Source: Chara braunii (taxonomy: Eukaryota; Streptophyta; Charophyceae; Charales; Characeae). From it: a stretch of 37,908 bases of DNA. Position 1 is the stretch's first letter. Each line of letters opens with the position of its first letter. The notes beneath the pieces were generated by a model. It ran no database searches. It worked only from the letters and a program-made list of their open reading frames with translations, and was not told the DNA's origin. A program made the position numbers and the translations under genes. This document shows positions 24,245-34,560 of the stretch, piece after piece. The DNA is taken from the NCBI GenBank assembly GCA_003427395.1, contig BFEA01000061.1, positions 723,513 to 761,420 of the forward strand, given 5' to 3'.

Positions 24245-26400
24245 TATATATATATATAGATAGATAGATATATTTATTCAACCCATAAATTGTTTTTCTC
24301 AAATATCTAAGTTTTATATTTAGTTAATAACTAACATCCGTTAGGAAAACCACACATGAGTAATGATTGAAAATGCTATTTTTTTTTTCATTGTTTATCT
24401 GCTATCAATATCATATTTTTTTACATACATAAAAATAATATAAGTTTCGTAAATGCATATTATAAATTCATACTTCTTAAACCCCACTACCTTTCCCAAG
24501 TAGTGTTAAGACTCGCAAATTCAACATTTCGAGGGTTTCTGAACAATACTAACAATTTAAACAAACTGAAAAAGTGAGTGAGGATCCCCCCCAGAAAAAC
24601 TAAAAACAAAACATCTTGCTGATGTTTTGAGAAAGTTTGTCATGTAAGAGGAATCCTCTCCGTAAAAAATACTTAACAATAATTATGGTTTCATCTAATT
24701 CTACAAGCTCCTTGATAGAAGCTCAATAAATGATGAATCTCATGTACATCCTTCTTTCGTATGTTTTTCCATGCCCTTCATGGTTAATCCAAGAGAGACT
24801 CAATTTTTTGCCTTTAATTTGATGTCATGATTTTTCAGACTTGGGAATCAAATCCAATAGCAAAGACGAAACTTTGTATTTCGTATTTTACGAACCTTGA
24901 TTGTCAGGTCAGTTCAAGGGCAAAGGATATGAAGTGCATTGGTTCATCGACACGGTCAAGTGTAAGCATTGCAAGTTATCCAACCTAGATACAAAATAAA
25001 TCCATCTTGTCATATCTGGTTCATGTAAGTATGTTAAAAATAACCTGCGACATGACCAACTTTGTCCCTTTTCCTGCTTTTTGATTAAATAATCCATGAA
25101 ATTCTTGATTCGACACTTTAAGCTTTTACAATAAGGGTGTGTTTGTACCAACTTCTTATACGGACACATGCTTGCAGGCACCCAAATGACAACTTGGTGT
25201 ATGGTGTGTTTGATTTATTATTCATATATTTTTTATCAAGTGAATTGCAGATTTAATAACCATAGTTATCATCGTTTGTTTTTTTTTTCCCTTTTTAAAT
25301 ATATGGAGTACCTTTTCGACAATGTTTTTTTTAATAGCAAAAAAAATTCATTTTGTTCAAACTTCAAACTTCAAACCTTCAGCACAAATGAATTGAGGTT
25401 TTGCAACGATTTTTTAACCATGAGTATCTTCCATAAAGTTGAACAAAAGGAAAAGAAAAAAAACTATTTCATGAAAACCCCATCGGCGGATAAAAAAACA
25501 AGAAGGTGGGTACATGGAAACATGAAAAACCTCGGGGGAAACAAAAGTTACTCGTGCATGTGATCGAAAAAAAAAGAGGATACTCAGCCTAGTACTTTTT
25601 GAACTTATCTCAATATGTATTTTTTCGTCAGATTCATCCCGGTGTGGCTATCACATACATGTAAGGAAGTCGTGATGTGTATGTGCCCTAAGTTGTATTC
25701 TTGAATCTTCTAAAACGACAAGGAAAATCTACAAAGGCTCCGATATTCTGCCCTACTACAACTTCTCTAAATGTATATCGAACAATCTTTATCAATTTTA
25801 CAAGTAAAATAAACCATTGTTAATGGGGAAAAACATATATACATGAAACTTTGGCTGAGAGACTAAACCACTAATACTTCTAAGGCACCTTTCTGTTATC
25901 AAGTGGACGCTCTATGTGTCAAAAAAGAAATTGGCGCAGACGTTGAAGAAAATCGTCGGCGGGCGTGAAGGCTCCATAAATTGTGGCCGCGCGACTGATA
26001 TATGGCCCAAACACTAGTGGTTTAAGCTCATCAGAGCAAGCAAATACCATTACTTATGGGAAGAAAGGCACAACTTCCGCTCTTCTATGTAATAGATTAT
26101 CCGATATCGCTCATAATTGTTCTCATACATTCAAAATGTTAGACTCCTTCGAGTGCATCTGGTCCAAAAGACATCCAAATGATATGTTTAAAATGTTGGA
26201 CTACTCTAAGTACACCTGATCTATAAAAACATTCAAATTCATATAATGTTGAACACGGAAACTAGACCCGTATTATCACAAAGAAAAAATAAAAATAAAA
26301 TAAAAAATCGACTTTTTCGAATTGCATGATGTTGGGGCAAGGTACTTGTAGAGGTGGTGCTGACTTTCAAGTTGTTTCTTTCCAGATTATCTCACTAATA
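24245..26400. other. AT-rich region, almost featureless
   Basis: A short (TA)n/(ATAG)n tract lies at 24245-24273. A family D-like half (CTCAGCCTAGTACTTTTTG ... CAGATTCATCCCGGTGTGG) lies at about 25580-25660. No gene is supported. Open frames here are chance frames in AT-rich DNA. Confidence 0.5.
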
Positions 26401-26810
26401 TAATGGTAAGTCATATATATATATATATATCTTTTTTTTTATATTTCCCTGCCAGCGAGGCAGAGCATATGTTGTGATATGCGCGCATGCCCTCGTTGAG
26501 GTCATACTCATAATGGCACATCAAAGAATGTATCCAACCCTTTTTAGGGTCAATACAACATTTTTTTTTTTGTTTTCTTTTGCTCCAAAGATTTTGACAA
26601 CAAGGCGATGTTCCTTTTTGTTTTGGCGTTTTTTACTCCTTAGATTCTGACAGTAAGGCCACGGGGCTGAGACACCCTCATTGAGAGCACACTTGCACTA
26701 GCACTTCCCATAATGCATCCACCTCCATTCACGTCCCTATCGTTGTTGTATGTGTGTTCTTTTTTTTGGCTACTGCTTCCTCCAGGCTCAACTTGTTCTG
26801 CTACTGATAC
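26401..26810. repeat. Diverged duplication beside (AT)n
   Basis: After an (AT)n run at 26415-26432, two segments (about 26495-26605 and 26645-26715) share CCCTCRTTGAG, CTCATAATG / CCCATAATGCATCC and GATTTTGACAACAAGGC / GATTCTGACAGTAAGGC. The order differs, so they may be overlapping tandem units. The nature is unknown. Confidence 0.35.
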
Positions 26811-27442
26811 CTCGAGGCTCGGCAGGCTCGACATACCAGTCGCCGTATGCCGAGTGCTCCAAGGTCAAAGTGCATAGCTAAGCGAGGTACTAGTGGTTTA
26901 ATTGGTACACTATCAGGACATGCCTAACACATATGCCTATATATCATCCAACCTGGCCAACACAAGTTCAACTCCCTGTTTATCAATTGTTATCTTCAAT
27001 CCCTGACTACAATGGTGAAAGCGCAAATCCCACCTTACCGCTTAATGGGTAGGATTTTTAATGTCATCCCTCCACTAGTTCTAGTTGAAAGTCGAACATG
27101 CAAAATAACCCCTCATCTTACCTTGAGGCTCGGTAGACTCAGCACACCAATCGTCCCATGCCGAGTGCCCCGAGGTCAGACTGCATAGTTAGCAAGGTAC
27201 TAGTGGTTTAATTGGTACACTAACAGAACACGCAAAAACACATATGCATACAAATCATCCAACCCCGCTATATACAAGTTCATTTCCCAGTTTGTGAATT
27301 ACTATCTCCAATCCCTAGCTACAATGATGAAAGCACAAATCTCACCTTTCCGCTTAAAGGGTAGGATCTTCAATGTCATTCCTCTAGTAGTTCTAGGCTT
27401 ATAGCTGGGAGTCGAACATGCAAAATAACCCCCCATCTTACA
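26811..27442 (+). repeat. Tandem duplication of a 311-320-bp unit with pol III-like boxes
   Basis: Units 26811-27121 and 27122-27442 align over their whole length. Shared strings include GAGGCTCGG, GGTACTAGTGGTTTAATTGG, CCAATCCCTAGCTACAATG or its variant, and GTCGAACATGCAAAATAACC. TAGTGGTTTAATTGGTACAC resembles an A box, and CAAGTTCAACTCCC (about 26963-26976) resembles a B box in unit 1, with a degraded match in unit 2. This may be a tandem SINE-like repeat. Confidence 0.7.
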
Positions 27443-28084
27443 AGGCTAGGCAAGGGTATGACGTATCCGAGAAAGTTGCACATTGAACTTCCCCTCTGCA
27501 ATTAGAGTTCAAGTTCACATCCTTGTAAACCGCCAATATGTTTTCCAACTAGAAAACCAAACTCGTAGTGTGTATGCTGCCATAACTTTCAAACTAACTG
27601 CTTGTTGTTTTGCACCGCATCCATCCAGACAAAACCGGTTGCATGCAAGGTCTGTCCTGCCTAGATGGATGTCCAACGAAAGGACGCAACAATACTTCCT
27701 GCGAGTCACAACAGCATGAGCGCCGCGACTTTGATTTTATAGCTAGGAAACATACTGGTGGTTAAAAAAAATAAAGCCCCATATCTCCTCATTGATATTG
27801 AAAACCAACAGAGAATATTGCATGTAGGTATTTTACACAATTGGAAAACCAATATATGATCCCAAGTTCTTTTGAGAACCTCACCCCGAAAACACCCCAT
27901 AATGTTTTCTTTTCCTTTTCTCCTAAATAACTTTCCTGCTATGGAAAATCACTTTATAATATTACAACACATATTTTTTGCAATCAATGATTCCCACTCT
28001 GCTTCTTTAAATGATACAAAGTGCAACGTTGCACTGCACAACTCTGCAACTGTATCTGGTCACAGACTCGTCCGAATACATCGA
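27443..28084. other. Unrecognised stretch downstream of the gypsy RT
   Basis: On the minus strand this is where RNase H and integrase would be expected. No HHCC, DDE or other integrase motif could be read in any frame, so the element is either truncated here or decayed beyond recognition. Confidence 0.4.
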
Positions 28085-28760
28085 ACCTACAGAGTTCGTC
28101 CAAGTGCATTCGCATCTTCCGGCCTAACACCGTCCGAAGATACCTCATAACCCTAATATAAGATTTTGGTGCGACCGAAATCGCATTTCTTCAAGTCGAT
28201 CTTATACTTGGTGCTCTACAATTCTTCTAACTATAAGAATAACGTTGGGGTACACCACAATAAACTTACTTAACTAGTTATTGAATATCATATTCAATGA
28301 TGCAAGAGAATGTACTCAGAGCATTGCAAAGTCCGAAAAACATCACCACTAACTCATACAGACTGCGCCTAGTCTGAAGATAAGTTTTGTATTGATGTCC
28401 CGATCTAAGGGCAATTTAATGGTAGTCGGCTTTAAACCATCAGTACACAGCCCTAACCTTGCATAAAGTTACTGTTACCACACACAAAAATCGGAAGAGC
28501 TACATGAGTTTCGATGTTGCTGAAAAGAAAAATCTACAGCCTGCGAAGTGGTGCGTGTTCCACACTCACACCTACGAGCGTATGTACGGTACGATAAAGT
28601 ATTTACATCCTTGCACCATATCCAGTAGGTCGTCGATGTGGGGTAGAGACTCTGCGTTTTTAATGGTGATGGCGTTAAGGTCTTTATAATCAATGCACAT
28701 CCTCGATGATCACACTTTCTTCGGAATGAATAAGACTGGTGGATCCTAGGAAGATCTGCT
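28085..28760 (-). pseudogene. Ty3/gypsy reverse transcriptase, decayed
   Basis: Minus-strand frames give, in order, SRMCIDYKDLNAITIKNAES (about 28706-28650), LPHIDDLLDMVQGCKYF, then WFKADYH-x-IALRSGHQYKT and TRRSLYELVVMFFGLCNALS. KKCDFGRTKILY-x-GYEVSSDGV lies at about 28190-28130. These are consecutive RT blocks of gypsy polymerases. At the YLDD box the best frame reads VVYPNVILI, so both catalytic Asp are lost. Stops and frameshifts interrupt the region. RT would have copied the element RNA together with gag and protease encoded upstream. Confidence 0.85.
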
Positions 28761-29050
28761 AGGTCGAATCTAACCCTTCTCGGTGAACTCTTTGAATTGC
28801 CGCCGAAAGTCATCCAACTCGGTTGAGGGTCATCCTATAGATCCTCCCATTCGGTGTTTTACTGCCAGAGATGATTTTTATGGCATGAAAAACTTCCCTC
28901 TCTATAACACTCGAAGACTCCTCCAACAGATCAGGTTACTTTGCAACAACAACTTTGATCTTGGGGGAGATTTAAGGGTCTCCCCTTTCTCAAAGATTAA
29001 ACCCAAGTACACACCGTTCTCTTGGTTCTGTTTATAGTAATTATAAAACG
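28761..29050 (-). pseudogene. Region between gypsy protease and RT, decayed
   Basis: Minus-strand frames show short pieces such as SFRRKCDHRG just before the RT, where gypsy elements have VKKKDGS, and charged pieces further up. The identity follows mostly from position. No intact frame exists. Confidence 0.4.
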
Positions 29051-30293
29051 CAGACACGCATATGCAACCACAGTAGCCAACTAACCTGCTAGCCTTATAC
29101 TTAGTTAGTCAAACGTTCCTCATATTGATAACACATGCAATAGCATCTTTCGGTCTAAGTCAAATTGAGGCTTGACAACCTCAGGCAGTACATATCTGTG
29201 CGTCCGATTTTAAATTCAACGCGCGTTATAATTCGCGTTAAACTCCCGTTCAAATGCGAGTTGGACGCGAATTAATGGGGCCCGGGATGATTTTTTTCCA
29301 AGGCTAAAAATTATCCAAAAAAAAAAAAAAACTAGGGCTGTAGGTTTTTTTGAGTACTACAACCCTGGATTTTTATTTTTATTGTTTGATGCTTAAATAT
29401 ATTTGTAAAAAATCAAAAACATAAACACACAATGAAAAAACAGAAACTAGAATGAAATGAGTGTTTTTGTTTTGGGTTTCACACAAACTTTTTAAGGGCT
29501 AAAACAAAAACAAAAAAAACGAATAAAAAATATAGGGTTGTTCTTTCAAAGATGTACAATAATTTATTTTTTATTTTATTTTTTTGGAACTTTGTGTATT
29601 TAAAAAAAAATCAAAACCATAAAAAGCAAATTAAAAAAAGGAAAAAAAGACACACACACACACAAAATTGGGCATGTAGCAGGTTGCACGAGTCTGGCGT
29701 CAGTTAGTTGAGGGAACCAAGGCCCTAGGCTGCCTGTGTGAATGTATGGAAAGCAGGCCCTGGGCTGGATACGGGTACTGGGCCAAACATAGACCAAAGG
29801 CGGTTGGGGGCATGCAACCACCTCAGGCCCAAGGCCTGTTCTCATTCATGTCGTGCCTCTTGCTACCGGGGACACACACAGACACACTTACAAACACACA
29901 CATACACATACACACACACACTTACAAACACACATACGCAAACACACGCGCATACATTCATATTCATGCACAGACACACTCTCACGCGCAGGCACACACA
30001 CACACAAATACGCGCACACACAACACACCTACACACACATAACTGGGGCGTTGGGGGTTGGGGGATGTGGGGGCGGATGGGAAGTGCTTCAGGGGTTGAG
30101 GGGATTTTTTTTTATTTATTTATTTATTTTTGCCTAGGGCCACGTGTTTCGGACCCCGCGCATCAATTCCGTTTTTCCGAAAAGCGCAGGAGTGGCCCAT
30201 TCCCCCGTTCTGCGCTAAAAAGATACACAAATACATATCTAACAACATGTTGAATGGTAAGTCGTCGCTAACGAGAAACAAAATTTTATATTT
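29051..30293. other. Insertion-like segment with (CA)n splitting the gypsy element
   Basis: The segment separates the RT from the protease. It includes a palindromic stretch (CGCGCGTTATAATTCGCG, then GCGTCC...GGACGC, about 29198-29272), AT-rich sequence, and (CA)n at 29651-29664. A GC-richer patch (29680-29870) is followed by a CA-rich tract at 29872-30042 and a G-rich patch. Open frames over the CA tract encode His-Thr repeats and are not genes. Element boundaries are not clear. Confidence 0.45.
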
Positions 30294-30531
30294 GAGTTCC
30301 CCTCCCCCATAGGAAAAGGTGCAAACTACGTCCTTGACGAGGTAATGGATAACCATGCGCTCCTTGTTAGCTAAGGTAGAAACTACAAATTTAGTTAGCC
30401 GCTGCACTGATTGAGTTCCCCTCCTCCATAGCAAAAGGTGCAAACTACGTCCTTGACGAGGTGATGGATAACCATGCGCTCCTTGTCAGCTAAGGTAGAA
30501 ACTACAAATTTAGTTAGCTGCTGCACCTGGT
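30294..30531. repeat. 119-bp tandem duplication within the protease
   Basis: GAGTTCCCCTCC...GCTGCAC is repeated with a period of 119 bp and few mismatches (for example CCATAGGAAAAGG against CCATAGCAAAAGG). The length is not a multiple of three. Confidence 0.9.
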
Positions 30532-30650
30532 CCCCTGAGTGCAGAGTCTCAACACCGTCGTCATTTATGAAGTTCCACGTGGAGTCATTGTCTACGAAGG
30601 CGCCACATCTGCGATCACCTATGTTGACCTCACAACGAAATGCTCCCCTC
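30294..30650 (-). pseudogene. Ty3/gypsy retropepsin-like protease with internal duplication
   Basis: A minus-strand frame gives RCEVNIGDRRCGAFVDND, then STWNFI, then LHSGDQVQQLTKFVVSTLAD and MVIHHLVKDVVCTF. This follows the pepsin-like protease order, with FVDNDSTWNFI in the place of the usual [LF]xDTGATHNFI. The active-site Asp is kept, but the following Thr/Ser-Gly is altered to Asn-Asp. The segment 30294-30412 is a second copy of 30413-30531, so part of the domain is repeated. The product is inactive. Gag lies immediately upstream on the same strand. Confidence 0.7.
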
Positions 30651-32045
30651 TATGACCTTTTAGCATAACTACAACAAAACTCACGAGGGTCTCTTTCTGA
30701 CCACTCCTTTTTTAACTCCTCGGAAGGCTTTCGACACATCCAAGGAACAAAGCATCGTTGGTCTAGACATGCAAGTGGGGTGACAAGTGAGTCAATGGCT
30801 TCGGCCAACTTCTGAAGTGGTGAGGGAAAATCCTCCACTTCAGCACGAGTACAGGTAGATATAGCCTCTGCTCGCCCAACATTTTTCTTGGGACGTGCTC
30901 GTAGAAGCACCACCCTAGGTGGAAGATCCGCCAACACCCAAGGTGGGTGGAATATGCTAAGAAACCTTAGTGTTCTTTCACTTAGACTGTTGATGCCCAT
31001 ACTGGCCGCAATTAATGCAAACTCCACGTGTATATTGGTCTCTCCACATGCCTTGCTTAAGGTCAGCTCTCACCCATGCCGGTGCATTGCGCGATCCCTA
31101 GGTGAGTCTAGGTCGTCCCTTGACTCTTTTGTTGCCAGCCCCCACGTGGACCAGCCAGCAACCTGTCCTTTTGTTGTTGCAGCGCGTTTTCCTCCCTCTA
31201 CACTCTCCTCAACGCCTAACTGTGTCTCTTCCATAGGATCGAAAATATCATCAATCTCCTCTTGATTCCCAACAGAATCAATGATCATTAATTGACTACC
31301 TTTCTTATTCCAATCTTGTGGGATTTTTTTCTTCCCACCATCTACAACAACTTTCTGCGCCCCTCCTAGCTTTGCCTCTAAGGCCTTTTCACCAAAAGAG
31401 GCCAGGTCGTGAACATCGATGCTAGCCTCGCTGACCAGCATGTTCGTGATATCTGTAGGAAGACATCACAGATACATGGCCATCAAGATCTGTGGATCAT
31501 AGTGCACACGCGAGACTACAATGAATCTCTTTAAGACGTTGGTGAGCTCGCAGGCAATCTTGTACTTTCTTCATATCAAGTGGTGCCAACACATTAGTGG
31601 CCTGCGGAGCCTATTGTGGGTTGTGCTACCGCTCCTCTACCAACTCCATAAACGAGTCTAGAGTTGGGTCTCTGCACAATCGTCCATCCTCCCACTGAAG
31701 CCTCGGGTCACTATTAAACCATCCAACCATCTTGTTGCAAAATTGAGTTTGAGAGGTCGCTATAGAGGTAGCCATAGCACCTAGCGTAGCTGCAGCTGAT
31801 GCTAGAGTCTGCTCTGCTGCTGCTGTTGCCTCCCTCGCTGTCGAGGTCGCCATACTACCTAGCGTAGCTGCTTCTGCTGTTGTTGTTTCCCTAAACCTCT
31901 GCAAAAGGCGGGCAGCACCTTCCTGACACAATTGCCTCGCCCCTCAGGGCGGTAAGGCCTGGTACCCATACGACAACCTAAGAGCCGTTCGCCGCGTCAC
32001 TATGCTGTCATCAACTCTCTCCTCCTCAACACTATTTCCGCTCAT
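30651..32045 (-). pseudogene. Ty3/gypsy gag-like polyprotein, decayed
   Basis: The likely start is the ATG at 32045-32043 (MSGNSVEEERVDD). A TGA about 33 codons later is followed in the same frame by RQLCQEGAARLLQRFRE, an Ala-rich probable helix and FCNKMVGWFNSDPRLQWEDG, ending at 31626. Further frames give LAPLDMKKVQDCLRAH (about 31580), MLVSEASIDVHDLASFGEKA (31441-31070) and, at 31027-30650, HPPWVLADLPPRV and KKNVGRAE. Gag assembles particles and binds element RNA. No CCHC knuckle was found. The assignment rests on position upstream of protease and RT on the same strand and on general character. Confidence 0.55.
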
Positions 32046-32277
32046 CAGTTAGAGCAGATCACTGTCTGCACTGATGTCCTCGCTGGGACCTACCGCAACA
32101 TGTGTCTAATTTCAGTTGCAAATAAATAAATAAAATAAATATTCGGTACGTGACCCAAACTACCCGTTCAAGTGGTGTGAACAAAATATACACAAACTGA
32201 GCAAATGGTCTTGCTCCTACTTTGGTCAGTTATCAAACTGCAGCGGTAAACACAACTGGAAATGGTAGACTCCTATA
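32046..32277. other. Leader-like region upstream of gag
   Basis: On the minus strand this is the 5' side of the gag start. No primer-binding site complementary to a plant tRNA 3' end could be recognised with confidence. It contains an AATAAATAAATAAAAT tract near 32122-32137. Confidence 0.35.
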
Positions 32278-32285
32278 GTTCTAAT

Positions 32286-32523
32286 CATACTTGCAAGCAG
32301 ACGGACCGGACGAGCGTCCGCTCCGGTCCGCTTTGCCGCGTGCGGCACCCTCCCCCTGGACCGGACGGACTCGGACCAGACCGAACGCAGGCGTTTTTTT
32401 TTTTTTGGGGGGGGGGGGGGGGCATAACTGGTCGTCGGGCGCACATTCGTGCGCCGCGCGGGTCCGGTCCGACGGTCTGCCGCACGTGCGGAGCTGCCCG
32501 GACGGCGTCCGCTTGCAAGTATG
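32286..32523. mobile_element. hAT-type MITE, 238 bp, with 8-bp target duplication
   Basis: CATACTTGCAAGC and GCTTGCAAGTATG are perfect inverted ends. GTTCTAAT directly flanks both sides (32278-32285 and 32524-32531), an 8-bp duplication as made by hAT transposases. Subterminal zones are dense in CGGAC / GTCCG words (GGACCGGACGAGCG, CTCCGGTCCGC, GGACCGGACGGACTCGG, GGTCCGGTCCGACGG). The centre has T13 then G17. It lacks coding capacity. Intact ends and duplication suggest a relatively recent insertion. Confidence 0.9.
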
Positions 32524-32531
32524 GTTCTAAT

Positions 32532-33450
32532 CTACAGCTGTTTGTCAGGTGTCAGCAGTCCGTAACACTTCAACTAATCAAAACTAAAAATAATCACTTG
32601 CACAAATGCATGCATAATGACAATAAATAATAACAATAATAATATAGTATCAATTGGAACCTTCCCTCCCCTATATCCAACGTCCTGATTGCATCAATAG
32701 AGCTATGATGTCTACGGTGGGCAAAACACTATGCCCAGAAAATGCAGAGCAGCCCACCCCTGTGCCCAGGTAATGCAGAGCAAGCCAACCTATACTAATT
32801 AATTTTATATCCTCACGTACGATGCGACTCAGTTTCCCAGTCGGAGTATTTTTAATAACGATCCGGTGCACGTCAATCCCCCGTAAGGCTAACCTTCCCC
32901 ACACCCCTCTATGTGTAGCAAGAACTCAAAGGACAATGCAACAAGGCATGCGTGCTCTACTCCCTTGGGTTGGCATGGTGACCATGACCTGTACTTCGTT
33001 CAGGGCCCTTCAGAGGCACCGCCCTTCTCCACTAGATGCGTTGTCGAGCGCATCGGTCCCACAAAGGGGACCCTCTCGGCCGCGTCATGCAGGATTTGGC
33101 AGGACTTCCTTCACGGAGAGCGAGGTGCCGCTCCGGCCGAGTGCGCCAGCCGTACCTCTCACGCGCCCCTACGACAGGACAGGGTTACGCGAGGCACCGC
33201 TACCTCCACCCGCGGGAGCTGTCACCATCCCTTCGATGGGCGTATCCCCGCCGAGCTACCGAACCACATGCGAAGGCTTTTCGTATGCAATCGCAGAGGT
33301 GGCCCAGCTGAGGGCGTTTCTCTCGTTCGCTGTAGCATAGGGGGTACGCGCGGTCGAACGCCCAAAATCAAACCCGCACGCGAATCGACGCACTTGGGGG
33401 CTGATGTCCCAAGCGCAACCCGGCGTCGGTCGACTACGACGCACCCTACA
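32532..33450. other. Unrecognised region, GC-rich from 33000
   Basis: A short imperfect duplication (ATGCCCAGAAAATGCAGAG / GTGCCCAGGTAATGCAGAG) lies near 32731-32775. From 33000 the DNA is GC-rich and open in several frames on both strands at once, which is the signature of composition rather than coding. No domain is recognised. It could be the LTR or leader of the gypsy element, but a second LTR was not found. Confidence 0.35.
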
Positions 33451-33554
33451 CACCACGCGTTACGCCACAACACTCACACTTACCACGCATAACACATGGA
33501 CTACACACCACGCGTTACGCCACAACACTCACATTTACCACGCATAACACATGG
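33451..33554. repeat. 55-bp tandem duplication
   Basis: CACCACGCGTTACGCCACAA...CATAACACATGGAC occurs at 33451-33505 and again at 33506-33554 with almost no change. Confidence 0.9.
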
Positions 33555-33689
33555 ACACATACAAAACAACCATTACAAACAACACCACGACGCAACATTA
33601 CTTCTAGCCCCTTCAGTATCTGATCCATAACTCTATGCAGCAAGAACCAGATATGTACCGTGCGCTGGACTTCCGTATAAGTGTTGAGC

Positions 33690-34560
33690 GAGCGCATGAC
33701 CTCTTCATATCCACCAGCCATGCAGGTATACCCGAGCACTCGCGTTGATGGGGTACTATGTGGTACTCGTAGCCTCACGGCCCTTGATAATCTTGGGGGT
33801 CGCGTTCGACACTCAAGTGTCGGCTGACAGGCGCTTTGAGGGGTAATCTCTCGACGCCAGACAACCGCCATGTGCGGTTGAAGACCACACCCTCTTCTGC
33901 ATCCTGTGCAGAGGGGTTGAGTAGACAACGTTAGGGTTGTTGTGGTAGCCGAAATCAAGGGGTTTGACTTTGACGGCTACCACGGACTACAACGTCCAAT
34001 CATGAAAGTTCAAAAAGAGAAACCTACTCCAATTCGCACTGGTCTAGTGGCCTCCTAAAATGGAAGGGGTAGGCAGGCCCAAACAATGCGCGCGCGGAGG
34101 AGGCCCAAAGTCCTACCCATAGGTTATCCAATGTCCGGGGTAGTGAGGCCCGTACACGGGCTCCCATAGGTCGACTGGAACTGGTCCTTCGCCCATGTAT
34201 CGCTTCTCGTTACCACAAACCCGAGTCTATTGACCGTAGCGCGGTCTTTGTCTCGCCGCCTGACCCATAACTTTGAGTACGAGGATTGCCGAGTGCTGCG
34301 TGCAAGGACTTAGGATAACATCGTGCGGACGAAGTACCCACACATACCAACTCACCATGCAGCTCTACGTGAGTATCTGCGATGACGACGCATTATGTGG
34401 TGTTCATACCCAAGTGGCCCATTCTGAGCCATGGGGTTATTTCCGACGCTCAGGCGTTGGTTGAAACGCGCACTAGGGGGAGGTAATCCTCTAGCGGGCG
34501 CAAACCCGGCCTGAGGGCCTTTCCGTCTTCTGCACCCTGAGGTGCCCCAAAGGGTGCGGG
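33690..34560. repeat. Two diverged copies of a segment of about 210 bp
   Basis: Segments about 33700-33905 and 34345-34555 share, in order, CCATGCAG, a TATGTGGTACTC / TATGTGGTGTTC string, CGACACTCAAGTGTCGG / CGACGCTCAGGCGTTGG, GGGTAATCTCTCG / GGTAATCCTCTAG and CTTCTGCATCCTG / CTTCTGCACCCTG. Identity is low and the alignment was made by eye. They may be old LTR or satellite fragments. Confidence 0.45.

Noticed and set aside
29738-30253. Open frames of His-Thr-rich proteins on the plus strand
   Set aside because: They translate a CA microsatellite and flanks in three frames; no domain and no conservation expected.
32822-33492. Overlapping plus-strand frames of 172 and 193 codons
   Set aside because: The region is GC-rich and open in several frames on both strands; protein sequences are Pro/Arg/Ser-rich without any motif.
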